64,000 nt of DNA from an uncultured Prevotellaceae bacterium (GCA_945865175.1 CAMBDA010000006.1:1-64000); one strand, 5' to 3'. Counted from the first letter of the stretch, positions 36,061 to 47,197 are shown. Translations and numbers: made by a program. The notes: generated by a model not told the origin, from the letters alone.

Positions 36061-36196
36061 GCATGATTGTAATTATTTGGAGATAATCCCGGACGAATAC
36101 CATAATTAATATATAGGTGTGCGACATTGTTGTCACTTTTTGGCTACCATCTTTGTTTTTTTCCTGCAAAAATGATGTGGATTAGAAAAAAAAGTG

Positions 36197-36204
36197 TAAC
36201 TTTG
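36197..36204 (+). promoter_or_regulatory. -7 element for the small lipoprotein
   Basis: TAACTTTG matches the consensus, but the -33 position is weak. The start codon is 28 bases downstream. The 35924-36231 region between divergent genes otherwise holds only the GH10 promoter. Confidence 0.5.
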
Positions 36205-36231
36205 CCTGCGATTATGAGACTTTGATACCAG

Positions 36232-36639
36232 ATGAAACCGTTCAGATACATTCTCCTTTTTGCGATATTGGTGCATGTGAGCATCGCCTGCATGAACCGG
36301 GATGGGCAAATGACAGAGGTGGCGCGTGAGGATTCGCTGCGCATCGACACTGTGGCCGTGCTTCAGCCTGACGATATGTTGCGAGAAGTCAGGGTGGGCG
36401 ACACACTGATGATGTTGCTCGATTCTTGTGACACGGTGGGTGTCACGCGGTATCTGACGGAGGTGCGTTACAAGGCTTTCGGCTACATCCGGCACAACCA
36501 TATCATGCAACTTTCCCGTCTGGTGAACGAGGTTTACGTGTTCCTCCATACAGCCACTTATCGCCTTCGTTTTGTGCCAAGGGAGGACATACAAATGTGG
36601 GACAGTTTGCATGTAAGGTACCCCTTACAAGACCATTGA
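36232..36639 (+). CDS. small lipoprotein of unknown function
   Basis: A 135-residue lipoprotein: signal and lipobox HVSIAC with Cys20, then a mature domain of about 110 residues. It has alternating hydrophobic and charged segments (REVRVGDTLMMLLDSCDTVG, RFVPREDIQMWDSLHVRYP), suggesting a small beta-rich fold. I do not recognise the family. It is monocistronic, ending 120 bases before the ribosomal promoter region, and divergent from the GH10 gene. Confidence 0.75.
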   Translation: MKPFRYILLFAILVHVSIACMNRDGQMTEVAREDSLRIDTVAVLQPDDMLREVRVGDTLMMLLDSCDTVGVTRYLTEVRYKAFGYIRHNHIMQLSRLVNEVYVFLHTATYRLRFVPREDIQMWDSLHVRYPLQDH

Positions 36640-36760
36640 GAAGCGAATTTGGGCATTATGTAAGATGTTATATTGTTAAATATACTTAAATTCTCAGTCA
36701 AGTGACATGATTCTCTTTATTAATGTATATGGAGAATGATGCTGTATGGAAAAAAAAGCG

Positions 36761-36768
36761 TACCTTTG
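36761..36768 (+). promoter_or_regulatory. -7 element of the str-S10-spc-alpha ribosomal supercluster
   Basis: TACCTTTG is an exact TAnnTTTG match 82 bases before rpsL. The -33 region (about 36737) lacks TTTG. A promoter is expected here because no other lies upstream of rpsL. Confidence 0.6.
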
Positions 36769-36779
36769 CATCCCAGATT

Positions 36780-36794
36780 GCGCATTTAGTGCGC
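36780..36794 (+). other. small hairpin in the rpsL leader
   Basis: GCGCA (36780-36784) and TGCGC (36790-36794) with a 5-base loop sit at the beginning of the predicted leader RNA, followed by an A-rich stretch up to the rpsL start. Confidence 0.4.
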
Positions 36795-36850
36795 TTTCCG
36801 TGCAAAAATACGGTCTGAATAAAATATATAACAATTAAAAATATAACAAA

Positions 36851-37234
36851 ATGCCTACAATTCAACAATTAGTCCGCAAGGGCCGTACGGTGTTGGAAGA
36901 CAAGAGCAAGAGCCCCGCTCTGGACAGCTGCCCGCAGCGTCGTGGTGTCTGTGTTCGTGTCTACACAACCACACCTAAGAAGCCAAATTCGGCGATGCGC
37001 AAGGTCGCCCGTGTACGTTTGACCAATTCAAAGGAAGTGAACAGCTACATTCCCGGAGAAGGACACAACCTTCAGGAGCACAGCATCGTGCTGGTTCGTG
37101 GCGGTCGTGTGAAGGACCTTCCCGGTGTACGTTACCACATTGTCCGTGGTACACTGGATACCGCCGGTGTGGCCAACCGTACCCAGCGCCGTAGCAAGTA
37201 CGGAGCAAAGCGCCCCAAGGCTGCAAAGAAGTAA
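36851..37234 (+). CDS. rpsL: 30S ribosomal protein S12
   Basis: 127 residues, normal length. The decoding-site loops [11 protein letters not shown] and [12 protein letters not shown] are intact. Both lysines whose substitution gives streptomycin resistance in other bacteria (K in PKKPN, K in RVKDLPG) are present, so the protein looks wild type. First gene of the ribosomal supercluster. The A-rich stretch before the ATG replaces a Shine-Dalgarno site. Confidence 0.99.
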   Translation: MPTIQQLVRKGRTVLEDKSKSPALDSCPQRRGVCVRVYTTTPKKPNSAMRKVARVRLTNSKEVNSYIPGEGHNLQEHSIVLVRGGRVKDLPGVRYHIVRGTLDTAGVANRTQRRSKYGAKRPKAAKK

Positions 37235-37340
37235 TTCAACACAACACAAAATCAAAAGTTAATCTGGTTGTAATCAAGGTTGAGTAAAGTCTCAAGCGAG
37301 AGACTTGAAGACGGAATGTACAGCCCTAAAACAAAAAAAG

Positions 37341-37817
37341 ATGCGTAAAGCAAAACCAAAAAAGCGTGTAATCCTTCCCGATCCCGTATATGGTGACGTG
37401 AAGGTGTCCAAGTTTGTGAACCACCTGATGTATGATGGTAAGAAGAGCATCTCTTATGAGATTTTCTACAAGGCTCTCGAAATTGTAAAGACCAAGATGG
37501 CCAGTGAGGAAAAAGACTCGCTGCAGATTTGGAAAGAGGCTTTGGACAAGATTACTCCTCAGGTGGAGGTGAAGAGCCGCCGTATCGGTGGCGCCACTTT
37601 CCAGGTTCCCACGGAAATCCGCCCCGACCGTAAGGAAAGTGTTTCAATGAAGAACATGATTATCTTTGCCCGCAAGCGCGGTGGAAAGACCATGGCCGAC
37701 AAGCTGGCTGCAGAGATTATGGATGCATACAACGAGCAGGGTGGTGCATTCAAGCGTAAGGAAGATATGCACCGCATGGCTGAGGCTAACCGTGCATTTG
37801 CTCATTTCCGTTTCTAA
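37341..37817 (+). CDS. rpsG: 30S ribosomal protein S7
   Basis: 158 residues beginning [19 protein letters not shown], which is where S7 proteins of the phylum start; a start 12 codons earlier is possible but lacks family support. It nucleates assembly of the 30S head and contacts the E-site tRNA. It lies 106 bases after rpsL and 25 before fusA, the classical str order. Confidence 0.98.
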   Translation: MRKAKPKKRVILPDPVYGDVKVSKFVNHLMYDGKKSISYEIFYKALEIVKTKMASEEKDSLQIWKEALDKITPQVEVKSRRIGGATFQVPTEIRPDRKESVSMKNMIIFARKRGGKTMADKLAAEIMDAYNEQGGAFKRKEDMHRMAEANRAFAHFRF

Positions 37818-37842
37818 ACCATCATTTTAGGATATAAAGAAA

Positions 37843-39960
37843 ATGGCAAAGCAAGATTTACATTTGACACGTAACTTCGGTATCATGGCTCACATCGATG
37901 CCGGAAAGACAACCACTTCTGAGCGTATTCTCTTCTATACGGGTAAGACCCACAAGATTGGTGAGGTTCACGATGGTGGAGCCACCATGGACTGGATGGC
38001 TCAGGAGCAGGAGCGCGGAATCACCATCACTTCGGCTGCTACCACTGCCTATTGGACATGGAACGGCAAGAAGTATAAGTTCAACTTGATTGACACTCCG
38101 GGACACGTGGACTTCACCGCAGAGGTTGAGCGTTCGCTGCGTGTGCTCGACGGTGCTGTGGCCACTTACTGCGCTGTGGGCGGTGTAGAACCCCAGTCGG
38201 AGACCGTGTGGCGCCAGGCCGATAAGTACAACGTACCCCGTATGGGCTATGTGAACAAGATGGACCGTTCAGGTGCCGACTTCTTTGAGGTTGTCCGCCA
38301 GATGAAGGACGTGCTCGGTGCCAACCCTGTGGTGCTGGCTGTGCCCATCGGTGCAGAGGAGAACTTCAAGGGTATCGTGGACCTCATCAAGATGAAGGCC
38401 ATCCTGTGGCACGATGAGACCATGGGCGCCGAATACGATGTGCAGGACATCCCCGCCGACATGAAGGATGAGTGTGAGGAATGGCGTGGCAAGCTCATTG
38501 AGCAGGCTGCTGAACAGGACGAGGCACTCATGGAGAAGTATTTCGAGGATCCTGACAGCATCACCGAAGAGGAGATTATCGCGGCTATCCGCAAGGGTAC
38601 GCTGGCATTGAACGTAGTGCCCATGACCTGTGGCTCTTCGTTCAAGAACAAGGGTGTGCAGACATTGCTCGACTATGTATGTATGTTCCTTCCCTCTCCC
38701 CTCGATACGCCCAACATCATCGGTACCAATCCCGAGACAGGCGAGGAAGAGGACCGCAAGCCGGATGAAGATGAGAAGACTGCTGCTTTGGCCTTCAAGA
38801 TTGCTACCGACCCCTATGTGGGACGCCTCACCTTCTTCCGCGTCTACAGCGGTAAGGTGGAAGCCGGAAGCTATATCTACAACGTGCGTTCCGGCAAGAA
38901 GGAGCGTGTGAGCCGTCTGTTCCAGATGCATTCCAACCACCAGAACCCCGTAGAGGTGATTTCTGCCGGTGACATCGGTGCAGGTGTAGGTTTCAAGGAT
39001 ATCCACACGGGTGATACCCTCAGCGATGAGGATGCACCCATCGTACTGGAATCAATGGACTTCCCCGATCCCGTTATCGGTATCGCCGTAGAGCCCAAGA
39101 CCCAGAAGGACCTCGACAAACTGTCCAATGGCTTGGCCAAGCTGGCAGAGGAGGACCCCACCTTCACAGTCAAGACCGACGAGCAGAGCGGACAGACGGT
39201 TATCTCCGGTATGGGTGAGCTTCACCTCGACATCATCATCGACCGTCTGCGTCGTGAGTTCAAGGTAGAGTGTAACCAGGGCAAGCCCCAGGTGAACTAT
39301 AAGGAAGCCATCACCAAGACTGTCAACCTCCGTGAGGTGTACAAGAAGCAGTCGGGTGGCCGCGGTAAGTTTGCCGATATCATTGTCAATGTAGGTCCTG
39401 TGGATGAAGACTACAAGGGAGGTGGCCTGCAGTTCGAGAACAAGGTGACTGGCGGTAACATTCCCAAGGAATTCATTCCTTCCGTACAGAAGGGCTTTGA
39501 GTCTGCCATGAAGAGTGGTATCCTCGGTGGTTTCCCCATGGACAGCCTCAAGGTGGAACTGCTGGACGGTAGCTTCCATCCCGTTGACTCCGACCAGCTG
39601 TCGTTCGAGATTTGCGCCCTCCAGGCCTATAAAAGCGCTTGTGCCCAGGCCAAGCCCGTATTGATGGAGCCCATCATGAAGCTGGAGGTTGTCACTCCCG
39701 AAGAGAACATGGGTGATGTAATCGGTGACCTCAACAAGCGCCGTGGACAGGTAGAAGGAATGGACACCACCCGTACCGGTGCCCGTCTGGTGAAGGCAAT
39801 GGTGCCCCTGGCTGAGATGTTTGGCTATGTCACCGCCCTTCGTACCATCACCTCTGGCCGTGCCACCAGCAGCATGACCTACGACCACCATGCTCCTGTA
39901 AGCTCCGGCATCGCCAAGGCTGTTCTGGAGGAAATCAAGGGCCGTGTGGATTTGGTATAA
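37843..39960 (+). CDS. fusA: translation elongation factor G
   Basis: A 705-residue GTPase driving tRNA-mRNA translocation. The P-loop is AHIDAGKTT (16-24), switch II is DTPGH (84-88), and the guanine-specificity NKMD is at 138-141. Domain IV carries GGRGKFADI. Being the copy inside the str operon, it should be the canonical housekeeping EF-G rather than the divergent second EF-G that some Bacteroides carry. tufA, which often follows fusA, is absent; rpsJ follows instead after a structured spacer. Confidence 0.98.
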   Translation: MAKQDLHLTRNFGIMAHIDAGKTTTSERILFYTGKTHKIGEVHDGGATMDWMAQEQERGITITSAATTAYWTWNGKKYKFNLIDTPGHVDFTAEVERSLRVLDGAVATYCAVGGVEPQSETVWRQADKYNVPRMGYVNKMDRSGADFFEVVRQMKDVLGANPVVLAVPIGAEENFKGIVDLIKMKAILWHDETMGAEYDVQDIPADMKDECEEWRGKLIEQAAEQDEALMEKYFEDPDSITEEEIIAAIRKGTLALNVVPMTCGSSFKNKGVQTLLDYVCMFLPSPLDTPNIIGTNPETGEEEDRKPDEDEKTAALAFKIATDPYVGRLTFFRVYSGKVEAGSYIYNVRSGKKERVSRLFQMHSNHQNPVEVISAGDIGAGVGFKDIHTGDTLSDEDAPIVLESMDFPDPVIGIAVEPKTQKDLDKLSNGLAKLAEEDPTFTVKTDEQSGQTVISGMGELHLDIIIDRLRREFKVECNQGKPQVNYKEAITKTVNLREVYKKQSGGRGKFADIIVNVGPVDEDYKGGGLQFENKVTGGNIPKEFIPSVQKGFESAMKSGILGGFPMDSLKVELLDGSFHPVDSDQLSFEICALQAYKSACAQAKPVLMEPIMKLEVVTPEENMGDVIGDLNKRRGQVEGMDTTRTGARLVKAMVPLAEMFGYVTALRTITSGRATSSMTYDHHAPVSSGIAKAVLEEIKGRVDLV

Positions 39961-39980
39961 GACACAATACATAAAAACAG

Positions 39981-40036
39981 CAGGCATGGGGTCGACTGCT
40001 AGCAAACGACTCTTAGCAGACGATACCCTATGCCTG
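39981..40036 (+). promoter_or_regulatory. large hairpin between fusA and rpsJ (candidate cis-regulatory RNA)
   Basis: CAGGCATGGGGTCG (39981-39994) pairs with CGATACCCTATGCCTG (40021-40036) with small bulges. Inside, CTGCTAG (39996-40002) pairs with CTTAGCAG (40012-40019) with one bulged base. No T-run follows, so it is not a simple terminator. It precedes the S10 gene by about 30 bases and could be a ribosomal-protein binding site, an RNase processing signal or an attenuator. Confidence 0.6.
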
Positions 40037-40067
40037 TCATAAAGAATATCAATAACTAAATAAAAAA

Positions 40068-40373
40068 ATGAGTCAGAAGATTAGAATCAAGTTGAAGTCT
40101 TACGACCACAATCTGGTAGACAAGTCTGCCGAGAAGATTGTGAAGACAGTGAAAGTAACCGGCGCAATCGTTAGCGGACCCATACCCTTGCCCACCCGCA
40201 AGCGTATCTTTACCGTGAACCGCTCCACCTTCGTGAACAAGAAGAGCCGCGAACAGTTCGAGCTGAGCAGCTACAAGCGCCTTATTGACATCTACAGCTC
40301 TACCGAGAAGACCGTGGATGCCCTTATGAAGCTGGAACTTCCCAGCGGTGTGGAAGTAGAGATTAAGGTCTGA
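40068..40373 (+). CDS. rpsJ: 30S ribosomal protein S10
   Basis: 101 residues. [18 protein letters not shown] is the typical S10 start, and the long-loop motif [21 protein letters not shown] lies at mid-protein. It belongs to the 30S head and also serves as NusE in transcription antitermination. First gene after the fusA-rpsJ hairpin, heading the S10 section. Confidence 0.98.
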   Translation: MSQKIRIKLKSYDHNLVDKSAEKIVKTVKVTGAIVSGPIPLPTRKRIFTVNRSTFVNKKSREQFELSSYKRLIDIYSSTEKTVDALMKLELPSGVEVEIKV

Positions 40374-40411
40374 TTAAGATTCAACAATACTATTATTAAT
40401 ATATAACTGAA

Positions 40412-41029
40412 ATGCCAGGATTATTAGGAAAGAAAATCGGAATGACTTCCGTATTCAGTGCCGAGGGTAAGAACATACCATGCACTGTTATCGAATTGGG
40501 TCCTTGTGTAGTCACTCAGGTAAAGAGCGTAGAGCGTGACGGCTACAATGCCATCCAGCTCGGCTTTGAGGACAAGAAGGAGAAGAACACTACGGCTCCT
40601 CTGCTCGGCCACTTCAAGAAGGCCGGTGTGACACCCAAGAGACACTTGGCCGAGTTCACAGGTTTTGACCAGGAATTGAACCTTGGTGACACTGTCACCG
40701 TGGAGATGTTTGAAGGCAGCAACTTCGTTGATGTAATCGGTACCTCCAAGGGCCGCGGCTTCCAGGGCGTTGTCAAGCGTCATGGTTTCGGCGGTGTAGG
40801 TCAGACCACTCACGGTCAGGACGACCGTCTGCGCAAGCCCGGTAGTATCGGTGCATGTTCTTATCCCGCAAAGGTGTTCAAGGGTATGCGCATGGGTGGC
40901 CAGATGGGTTGCGACAGAGTGACTACCCACAACCTGCAAGTAATAAAGGTAATCCCCGAGCACAACCTCCTTCTTATCAAGGGTAGTGTTCCCGGTTACA
41001 ATGGTTCAATTGTTAGTGTTTTGAAGTAA
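40412..41029 (+). CDS. rplC: 50S ribosomal protein L3
   Basis: 205 residues starting [15 protein letters not shown]. The central loop that reaches the peptidyl-transferase centre reads [20 protein letters not shown]. Where E. coli has GSIGQNQ, with the methylated glutamine, this protein has Ala and no Gln, so that modification should not occur. Its stop codon overlaps the rplD start (TAATG). Confidence 0.98.
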   Translation: MPGLLGKKIGMTSVFSAEGKNIPCTVIELGPCVVTQVKSVERDGYNAIQLGFEDKKEKNTTAPLLGHFKKAGVTPKRHLAEFTGFDQELNLGDTVTVEMFEGSNFVDVIGTSKGRGFQGVVKRHGFGGVGQTTHGQDDRLRKPGSIGACSYPAKVFKGMRMGGQMGCDRVTTHNLQVIKVIPEHNLLLIKGSVPGYNGSIVSVLK

Positions 41030-41658
41030 TGGAAATCAGTGTACTTAAAATTAATGGTGAAGATACCGGACGCAAGGTGTCTCTGAATGACTCAATCTAC
41101 GCCATTGAGCCCAACGACCATGCAATCTATCTTGATGTGAAACTGCTGATGGCCAACCAGCGCCAGGGCACTGCAAAATCCAAGGAAAGAAGCGAAGTGA
41201 GTGGTTCCACCCGCAAGCTCGGCCGTCAGAAGGGTGGCGGTGGCGCACGTCGCGGTGACATCAACTCTCCCGTACTCGTAGGCGGTGGTCGCGTGTTCGG
41301 TCCCAAGCCCCGCAACTACAGCTTTAAGCTCAACAAGAAAGTACGTCAGTTGGCTCGCAAATCAGCTCTTGCCTACAAGGTGAAGGAAAACGCCCTTATG
41401 GTGGTTGAAGACTTCAATTTTGAGGCTCCGAAGACAAAATCTATGGTTGAAATCATAAATAATCTTAAAGTTGACGGTAAGAAGAGCCTTTTCGTTTTGC
41501 CAGGTTCCAATAAAGTCGTATATTTGTCGGCCCGTAACCTGGAACGCGTGGTTGTAATGCCTGCAAACGAGCTGAACACATACCGTGTACTCAACTCTGA
41601 TGTGATGGTTGTGACCGAGAGCGCGCTGGGTGTTATTGAAGGTAATCTAACGAAATAA
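41029..41658 (+). CDS. rplD: 50S ribosomal protein L4
   Basis: 209 residues beginning [12 protein letters not shown]. The exit-tunnel loop with [20 protein letters not shown] is intact (macrolide-contact region). In E. coli L4 also represses its own S10 operon; whether it does here is unknown. Its start overlaps the rplC stop by one base, implying translational coupling. Confidence 0.98.
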   Translation: MEISVLKINGEDTGRKVSLNDSIYAIEPNDHAIYLDVKLLMANQRQGTAKSKERSEVSGSTRKLGRQKGGGGARRGDINSPVLVGGGRVFGPKPRNYSFKLNKKVRQLARKSALAYKVKENALMVVEDFNFEAPKTKSMVEIINNLKVDGKKSLFVLPGSNKVVYLSARNLERVVVMPANELNTYRVLNSDVMVVTESALGVIEGNLTK

Positions 41659-41679
41659 GATATAAGAGTCTAAACGATT

Positions 41680-41970
41680 ATGGGATATATCATTAAGCCA
41701 CTGGTCAGCGAGAAGATGACCAAAATCACCGAGAAGCAGAACAAGTTCGGCTTCATCGTGCGTCCTGATGCAAACAAGATAGAGATCAAGAAGGAAGTTG
41801 AGGCTCTGTATAATGTCACTGTGACCGCAGTGAATACCTGCAGATATGCGGGCAAGAACAAAAGTCGCTATACAAGGTCTGGCCTTATCAAGGGTCGCAC
41901 CAGTGCTTTCAAGAAGGCAATCGTGTCCTTGAAGGAAGGCGATGTAATTGATTTTTATAGCAACATTTAA
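41680..41970 (+). CDS. rplW: 50S ribosomal protein L23
   Basis: 96 residues, [16 protein letters not shown], with the extended hairpin [23 protein letters not shown]. It sits at the tunnel exit, where trigger factor and SRP dock. Located between rplD and rplB as in nearly all bacteria. Confidence 0.98.
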   Translation: MGYIIKPLVSEKMTKITEKQNKFGFIVRPDANKIEIKKEVEALYNVTVTAVNTCRYAGKNKSRYTRSGLIKGRTSAFKKAIVSLKEGDVIDFYSNI

Positions 41971-41978
41971 TATATAAA

Positions 41979-42803
41979 ATGGCAGTACGTAAATTTAAGC
42001 CCACAACCCCGGGCCAAAGGCACAAGATTATAGGTACCTTCGAGGAAATTACTGCATCGGTACCTGAGAAGTCTCTCGTTTACGGTAAGCGCTCTACCGG
42101 CGGACGTAACAACGTTGGTAAGATGACCGTCCGTTACAAGGGAGGCGGCCACAAGAAGTTGTTCCGCTTCATCGATTTCAAGCGAGAGAAGGATGGTGTT
42201 CCAGCAGTGGTAAAGACAATCGAGTATGATCCTAACCGTTCGGCTAGAATCGCTTTGTTGTATTACGCTGATGGTGAGAAACGTTATATTATTGCTCCCA
42301 ACGGTCTGAAGGTAGGCACCACTGTGATGAGTGGAGCTGATGCCGCCCCTGAGGTAGGTAACAGCCTTCCTCTGGAGAATATTCCCGTTGGTACCGTGAT
42401 CCACAACATCGAGCTCCGTCCCGGACAGGGTGCCCTGCTCGTTCGTTCGGCCGGTAATTTCGCTCAGTTAACTTCACGTGAAGGACGCTACTGCGTCATC
42501 AAACTGCCCTCTGGCGAGACCCGCCAGATTTTGAGCGCCTGCAAGGCCACAGTCGGCAGCGTAGGCAACTCCGACCATGCACTGGAGAGCTCTGGTAAGG
42601 CTGGCCGCAGCCGTTGGCTGGGCCGTCGTCCTCACAACCGTGGTGTTGTCATGAATCCTCATGATCATCCCATGGGTGGTGGTGAAGGACGTCAGTCTGG
42701 TGGTCATCCACGTTCACGCAAGGGCTTGTATGCTAAGGGTCTCAAGACACGTGCACCCAAGAAGCAGTCCAACAAGTATATTATTGAGAGGTGTAAAAAG
42801 TAA
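41979..42803 (+). CDS. rplB: 50S ribosomal protein L2
   Basis: 274 residues, with [11 protein letters not shown] at the start and a normal two-domain SH3/OB core. The peptidyl-transferase-near motif reads [10 protein letters not shown], where E. coli has DHPHGGGEGR. As far as I recall, Met at this position is usual in the phylum, so it is a lineage variant and not a defect. Eight bases separate it from rplW. Confidence 0.98.
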   Translation: MAVRKFKPTTPGQRHKIIGTFEEITASVPEKSLVYGKRSTGGRNNVGKMTVRYKGGGHKKLFRFIDFKREKDGVPAVVKTIEYDPNRSARIALLYYADGEKRYIIAPNGLKVGTTVMSGADAAPEVGNSLPLENIPVGTVIHNIELRPGQGALLVRSAGNFAQLTSREGRYCVIKLPSGETRQILSACKATVGSVGNSDHALESSGKAGRSRWLGRRPHNRGVVMNPHDHPMGGGEGRQSGGHPRSRKGLYAKGLKTRAPKKQSNKYIIERCKK

Positions 42804-42824
42804 TCAAGTTAACTAGAGTAAATT

Positions 42825-43094
42825 ATGAGTCGTTCACTTAAGAAAGGTCCGTATATTGAGGTCAAGCTCGAGAACAAGATTCTGGCCATGAATGAGAGTG
42901 GCAAGAAGAATGTCGTTAAGACATGGTCTCGCGCCTCCATGATCTCCCCCGATTTCGTAGGTCATACGGTAGCCGTTCACAACGGAAATAAGTTTATTCC
43001 TGTTTACGTTACTGAAAACATGGTTGGACACAAGCTGGGTGAATTTGCACCTACACGTAAGTTCGGTGGCCATGCAGGTAACAAGAAGAAGTAA
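42825..43094 (+). CDS. rpsS: 30S ribosomal protein S19
   Basis: 89 residues starting [19 protein letters not shown], with the conserved block [20 protein letters not shown] and C-terminal [13 protein letters not shown]. It pairs with S13 in the 30S head. Confidence 0.98.
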   Translation: MSRSLKKGPYIEVKLENKILAMNESGKKNVVKTWSRASMISPDFVGHTVAVHNGNKFIPVYVTENMVGHKLGEFAPTRKFGGHAGNKKK

Positions 43095-43130
43095 GCAGGG
43101 CAAGTTTGAATAAAAAAGAGTAATAATATA

Positions 43131-43526
43131 ATGGGAAAAAGAAAAAAACTTGCTGCCGAGGCTAGAAAGGCAGCGCTCAAAACCCAGTACTTTGCAAAGC
43201 TCCGCAATGTACCTTCTTCTCCCCGTAAAATGAGATATGTTGTAGATCTTGTACGTGGGATGGAAGTCAACAGAGCACTGGCTACCCTGAAGTTCTGTGC
43301 AAAGGCTGCATCGGCTGACGTGGAGAAACTGTTGCGCTCCGCTATCGCCAACTGGGAACAGAAGAATGATCGTAAGGCTGAAGACGGTGAGCTGTTCGTC
43401 TCCAAGATTTTTGTTGACTGTGGCCCCACACTGAAGCGAATGAGACCAGCTCCACAAGGCCGTGGTTACAGAATCCGCAAGCGTTCTAACCACATCACTT
43501 TGTTCGTCGACACTAAGAATGATTAA
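43131..43526 (+). CDS. rplV: 50S ribosomal protein L22
   Basis: 131 residues. The [15 protein letters not shown] motif and the tunnel hairpin ([21 protein letters not shown]) are present. The N-terminus carries a short lysine-rich extension ([16 protein letters not shown]), longer than in E. coli. A second possible start would remove it, but no better site is apparent. Confidence 0.97.
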   Translation: MGKRKKLAAEARKAALKTQYFAKLRNVPSSPRKMRYVVDLVRGMEVNRALATLKFCAKAASADVEKLLRSAIANWEQKNDRKAEDGELFVSKIFVDCGPTLKRMRPAPQGRGYRIRKRSNHITLFVDTKND

Positions 43527-43541
43527 TGATTAAGTAAAAGT

Positions 43542-44270
43542 ATGGGACAGAAAGTTAATCCTATAAGCAATCGCCTGGGTATTGTGCGCGGTTGGGATTC
43601 TAATTGGTATGGTGGCAAGGATTTCGGAGATGCCATCCTCGAGGACAGCAAGATTCGCAAATACTTGAATGCCCGTCTGGGTGATGCCAGCATTTCTCGC
43701 ATTGTCATTGAGCGTACCCTCAAGATGGTTACCATTACCATCTGCACTGCCCGTCCAGGCCTGATCATTGGTAAGGGTGGCGAAAAGGTGGATACGCTGA
43801 AGGAAGAGCTGAAGAAGCTCACGTCCAAGGATATCCAGATTAATATCTTTGAGATTAAGAAGCCTGAACTGGATGCTACTATCGTCGGTACCAACATCGC
43901 CCGTCAGGTGGAAGGCAAGATTTCCTATCGACGTGCCATCAAGATGGCCGTTGCCAATACCATGCGTGCCGGTGCCGAGGGCGTGAAGATTCAGATTTGC
44001 GGCCGCCTGAACGGTGCTGAAATGGCTCGCTCCGAGATGTTCAAGGAAGGTCGTACCCCCTTGCACACCCTGCGTGCCGACATCGACTATTGCCAGACAG
44101 AGGCACTCACCAAGGTGGGCCTGCTGGGCATTAAGGTGTGGATTTGCCGCGGCGAGGTGTATGGCAAGAAGGATCTTGCCCCCAACTTCACCCAGCAGAA
44201 GGAGAACAGCCGTAACTTCGGTGGAAATGGCGGTAAGAACTTCCGTCGTAAGAAGAACAACAATCGCTAA
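43542..44270 (+). CDS. rpsC: 30S ribosomal protein S3
   Basis: 242 residues, [18 protein letters not shown] start. The KH domain with [18 protein letters not shown] lies near residue 75. The C-terminal half carries the mRNA-entry helicase surface ([12 protein letters not shown]). The tail is Asn/Lys/Arg-rich ([19 protein letters not shown]). Confidence 0.98.
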   Translation: MGQKVNPISNRLGIVRGWDSNWYGGKDFGDAILEDSKIRKYLNARLGDASISRIVIERTLKMVTITICTARPGLIIGKGGEKVDTLKEELKKLTSKDIQINIFEIKKPELDATIVGTNIARQVEGKISYRRAIKMAVANTMRAGAEGVKIQICGRLNGAEMARSEMFKEGRTPLHTLRADIDYCQTEALTKVGLLGIKVWICRGEVYGKKDLAPNFTQQKENSRNFGGNGGKNFRRKKNNNR

Positions 44271-44284
44271 AATTCAGAATTATC

Positions 44285-44710
<426 letters not shown>

Positions 44711-44712
44711 TT

Positions 44713-44907
44713 ATGAAGATAGCAGAAATTAAGGAGTTGTCGGCTGCAGACCTGGCCGAGAGAATTCAGGCAGAGCAGGCCAATTACAACCAGATGCTGC
44801 TCAATCACGCAGTGTCTCCCTTGGAAAACAATGCTCAGATCAAGTTGACACGTCGTAATATCGCACGGATGAAGACTGTTCTCCGTCAGAAAGAGCTTAA
44901 CAAGTAA
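44713..44907 (+). CDS. rpmC: 50S ribosomal protein L29
   Basis: 64 residues from ATG 44713, which gives the usual phylum start [18 protein letters not shown]. An ATG two codons earlier (44707) overlaps the rplP stop as ATGA and may be used instead, adding Met-Ile. A two-helix protein near the tunnel exit. Confidence 0.95.
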   Translation: MKIAEIKELSAADLAERIQAEQANYNQMLLNHAVSPLENNAQIKLTRRNIARMKTVLRQKELNK

Positions 44908-44921
44908 AACAGGCCGTTGTA

Positions 44922-45179
44922 ATGGAAACAAGAAATTTAAGAAAGACAAGAACGGGTGTGGTTGTCAGCGACAAGATGGACAAGACCATCGTGGTGGCTG
45001 CCAAGTTCAAGGAGAAGCACCCTATTTATGGTAAATTCGTTTCTAAAACGAAGAAGTACCATGCTCACGACGAGAAGAATGATTGCCACAAGGGTGACAC
45101 CGTGCTGATTATGGAGACTCGTCCCTTGAGCAAGACTAAGAGATGGAGAGTAGTACAAATCGTAGAAAGAGCTAAGTAA
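44922..45179 (+). CDS. rpsQ: 30S ribosomal protein S17
   Basis: 85 residues with the OB-fold core [19 protein letters not shown] and the motif [18 protein letters not shown]. An early-binding 30S assembly protein. Only two bases separate its stop from rplN. Confidence 0.98.
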   Translation: METRNLRKTRTGVVVSDKMDKTIVVAAKFKEKHPIYGKFVSKTKKYHAHDEKNDCHKGDTVLIMETRPLSKTKRWRVVQIVERAK

Positions 45180-45181
45180 TT

Positions 45182-45547
45182 ATGATACAGGCAGAATCTA
45201 GATTAGTTGTTGCAGACAATAGTGGCGCCAAGGAGTGCTTGTGCATCCGTGTACTGGGTGGCACTCGCCGTCGCTATGCTTCTGTAGGTGACGTGATTGT
45301 GGTCTCTGTGAAGAGCGTCATCCCGTCCAGTGATATTAAGAAAGGTGCAGTATCTAAGGCCCTCATCGTGCGCACAAAGAAAGAGGTCCGCCGTGCGGAT
45401 GGCTCATACATCCGCTTCGACGACAATGCCTGCGTGCTTCTCAACAACGCCGGTGAACTTCGTGGCAGCCGTATCTTTGGCCCTGTGGCCCGTGAGCTTC
45501 GTGCAGCTAACATGAAGGTTGTATCTCTCGCACCTGAAGTTCTTTAA
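45182..45547 (+). CDS. rplN: 50S ribosomal protein L14
   Basis: 121 residues, starting [18 protein letters not shown]; ends [13 protein letters not shown]...APEVL as expected. It contributes to the B8 intersubunit bridge and is the binding site of the silencing factor RsfS. Confidence 0.98.
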   Translation: MIQAESRLVVADNSGAKECLCIRVLGGTRRRYASVGDVIVVSVKSVIPSSDIKKGAVSKALIVRTKKEVRRADGSYIRFDDNACVLLNNAGELRGSRIFGPVARELRAANMKVVSLAPEVL

Positions 45548-45571
45548 TCTATTTAAGGAAGAATATAAGTA

Positions 45572-45850
45572 ATGAGCAAGTTACATATCAAGAAAGGTGA
45601 TACAGTATACGTAAACTCTGGCAACAGCAAGGGCCAGCAGGGTAAGGTATTAAAGGTGCTAGTTAAGGAGCAGCGTGCCCTCGTGGAGGGTGTCAATATG
45701 GTTTCCAAAAGCCAGAAACCCAGTGCCAAGTTCCCCCAGGGCGGCATTGTCAAGCAGGAGGCTCCCATTCATATTTCCAAGCTCAACCGTGTAGAGGACG
45801 GCAAGGTAGTTCGTTCCAACGGTGCCGCTACGAAGGTAACATTAAAATAA
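45572..45850 (+). CDS. rplX: 50S ribosomal protein L24
   Basis: 92 residues with a KOW motif at the start ([20 protein letters not shown]). Initiator of 50S assembly. It is shorter than E. coli L24, lacking part of the C-terminal tail. Confidence 0.97.
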   Translation: MSKLHIKKGDTVYVNSGNSKGQQGKVLKVLVKEQRALVEGVNMVSKSQKPSAKFPQGGIVKQEAPIHISKLNRVEDGKVVRSNGAATKVTLK

Positions 45851-45864
45851 AGGAGAATTAAGTA

Positions 45865-46422
45865 ATGGCAAATACTGCAAGCCTTAAGAAAGAGTATGCA
45901 GAGCGTATTGCTCCTGCTTTGATGAAGCAATTCAACTATTCTTCTTCCATGCAGATTCCTGTACTGAAGAAGATTGTCATCAATCAAGGTCTGGGTATGG
46001 CTACCGCCGACAAGAAGATTATCGAGGTAGCTGTCAACGAAATCACTGCCATCACCGGCCAGAAGGCTGTGGCAACGGTTTCCAAGAAGGACGTGGCAAA
46101 CTTCAAGCTCCGTAAGAAGATGCCTATCGGTGTGATGGTGACATTGCGTCGTGAGCGCATGTACGAGTTCCTGGAGAAGCTGGTACGTGTGGCTCTTCCC
46201 CGTATCCGCGACTTCAAGGGTATCGAGTCAAAGTTCGACGGACGCGGCAACTATACGATGGGTATCCAGGAGCAGATTATCTTCCCTGAGATCAATATCG
46301 ACACCATCGAGCGCATCCTGGGTATGAATATCACTTTTGTTACCACTGCTAAGACTGATGAAGAAGGCTACGCGCTGCTTAAGGAGTTCGGCCTTCCCTT
46401 TAAGAACGCTAAAAACAATTAA
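45865..46422 (+). CDS. rplE: 50S ribosomal protein L5
   Basis: 185 residues. The block [20 protein letters not shown] and the motif [11 protein letters not shown] are intact. Binds 5S rRNA and the P-site tRNA. Three bases separate it from rpsN. Confidence 0.98.
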   Translation: MANTASLKKEYAERIAPALMKQFNYSSSMQIPVLKKIVINQGLGMATADKKIIEVAVNEITAITGQKAVATVSKKDVANFKLRKKMPIGVMVTLRRERMYEFLEKLVRVALPRIRDFKGIESKFDGRGNYTMGIQEQIIFPEINIDTIERILGMNITFVTTAKTDEEGYALLKEFGLPFKNAKNN

Positions 46423-46425
46423 GAT

Positions 46426-46725
46426 ATGGCAAAAGAATCGATGAAGGCCCGCGAGGTAAAGCGTGCCAAGCTCGTGGCAAAGTATGCAGAGAAGCGTGCT
46501 GCACTCAAGAAGATTGTAAGCACCGGCTCCCCCGCCGAGGCCTATGAGGCTGCCCAGAAGTTGCAATCTATCCCCAAGAATGCAAATCCCATCCGTCTGC
46601 ACAACCGTTGCAAGCTCACCGGCCGTCCCAGAGGCTACATCCGCTTCTTCGGACTCTCCCGTATCCAGTTCCGCGAGATGGCATCAAGCGGTCTGATTCC
46701 CGGAGTGAAGAAGGCAAGCTGGTAA
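46426..46725 (+). CDS. rpsN: 30S ribosomal protein S14 (zinc-independent long form)
   Basis: 99 residues, the long form, with a single cysteine ([14 protein letters not shown]) instead of the CxxC-CxxC zinc ribbon of the short form. The C-terminus ends [11 protein letters not shown]. The 61-base spacer to rpsH contains a 6-bp hairpin. Confidence 0.98.
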   Translation: MAKESMKAREVKRAKLVAKYAEKRAALKKIVSTGSPAEAYEAAQKLQSIPKNANPIRLHNRCKLTGRPRGYIRFFGLSRIQFREMASSGLIPGVKKASW

Positions 46726-46750
46726 ACAAGGAACAAATTCTTTAATATTG

Positions 46751-46765
46751 TCGGGAGCGTCCCGA
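46751..46765 (+). other. small hairpin between rpsN and rpsH
   Basis: TCGGGA (46751-46756), loop GCG, TCCCGA (46760-46765), followed by an A/T-rich stretch before the rpsH start. It is one of the few spacers over 50 bases in the cluster. Possible processing or regulatory hairpin. Confidence 0.45.
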
Positions 46766-46786
46766 TTAATTAAAACAATTTATATA

Positions 46787-47182
46787 ATGACAGATCCAAT
46801 AGCAGATTATTTGACAAGATTGCGTAACGCAATCATGGCCAAGCACAGAGTAGTGGAAGTGCCGGCGTCGAATTTGAAGAAGGAAATCACCAAGATCCTC
46901 TTCGAGAAGGGTTACATCCTGAACTACAAGTTTGTAGAGGATGGCCCCCAAGGTACCATCAAGATTGCCTTGAAGTATGATACCGTAAACAAGGTCAACG
47001 CCATCAAGAAGTTGATCAGAATATCCACCCCCGGTATGCGTAAGTATACTGGCTACAAGGATATGCCGAGAGTAATTAACGGATTGGGTATTGCTATTTT
47101 ATCTACATCCAAGGGTGTAATGACTAACAAGGAGGCCGCTGACCTGAAGATCGGTGGTGAAGTCCTGTGTTATGTATACTAA
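46787..47182 (+). CDS. rpsH: 30S ribosomal protein S8
   Basis: 131 residues from ATG 46787 (MTDPIADYLTRLRNAIMAKH), the standard S8 start. The frame is open 13 codons further up, but that part crosses the rpsN-rpsH hairpin and is not S8-like. In E. coli S8 regulates the spc operon. Confidence 0.97.
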   Translation: MTDPIADYLTRLRNAIMAKHRVVEVPASNLKKEITKILFEKGYILNYKFVEDGPQGTIKIALKYDTVNKVNAIKKLIRISTPGMRKYTGYKDMPRVINGLGIAILSTSKGVMTNKEAADLKIGGEVLCYVY

Positions 47183-47197
47183 TAGGAGGTTCAGATT

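Noticed and set aside
36780..36850. Riboswitch or attenuator in the rpsL leader
   Set aside because: Only one 5-bp hairpin and no terminator alternative; too little to call a switch.
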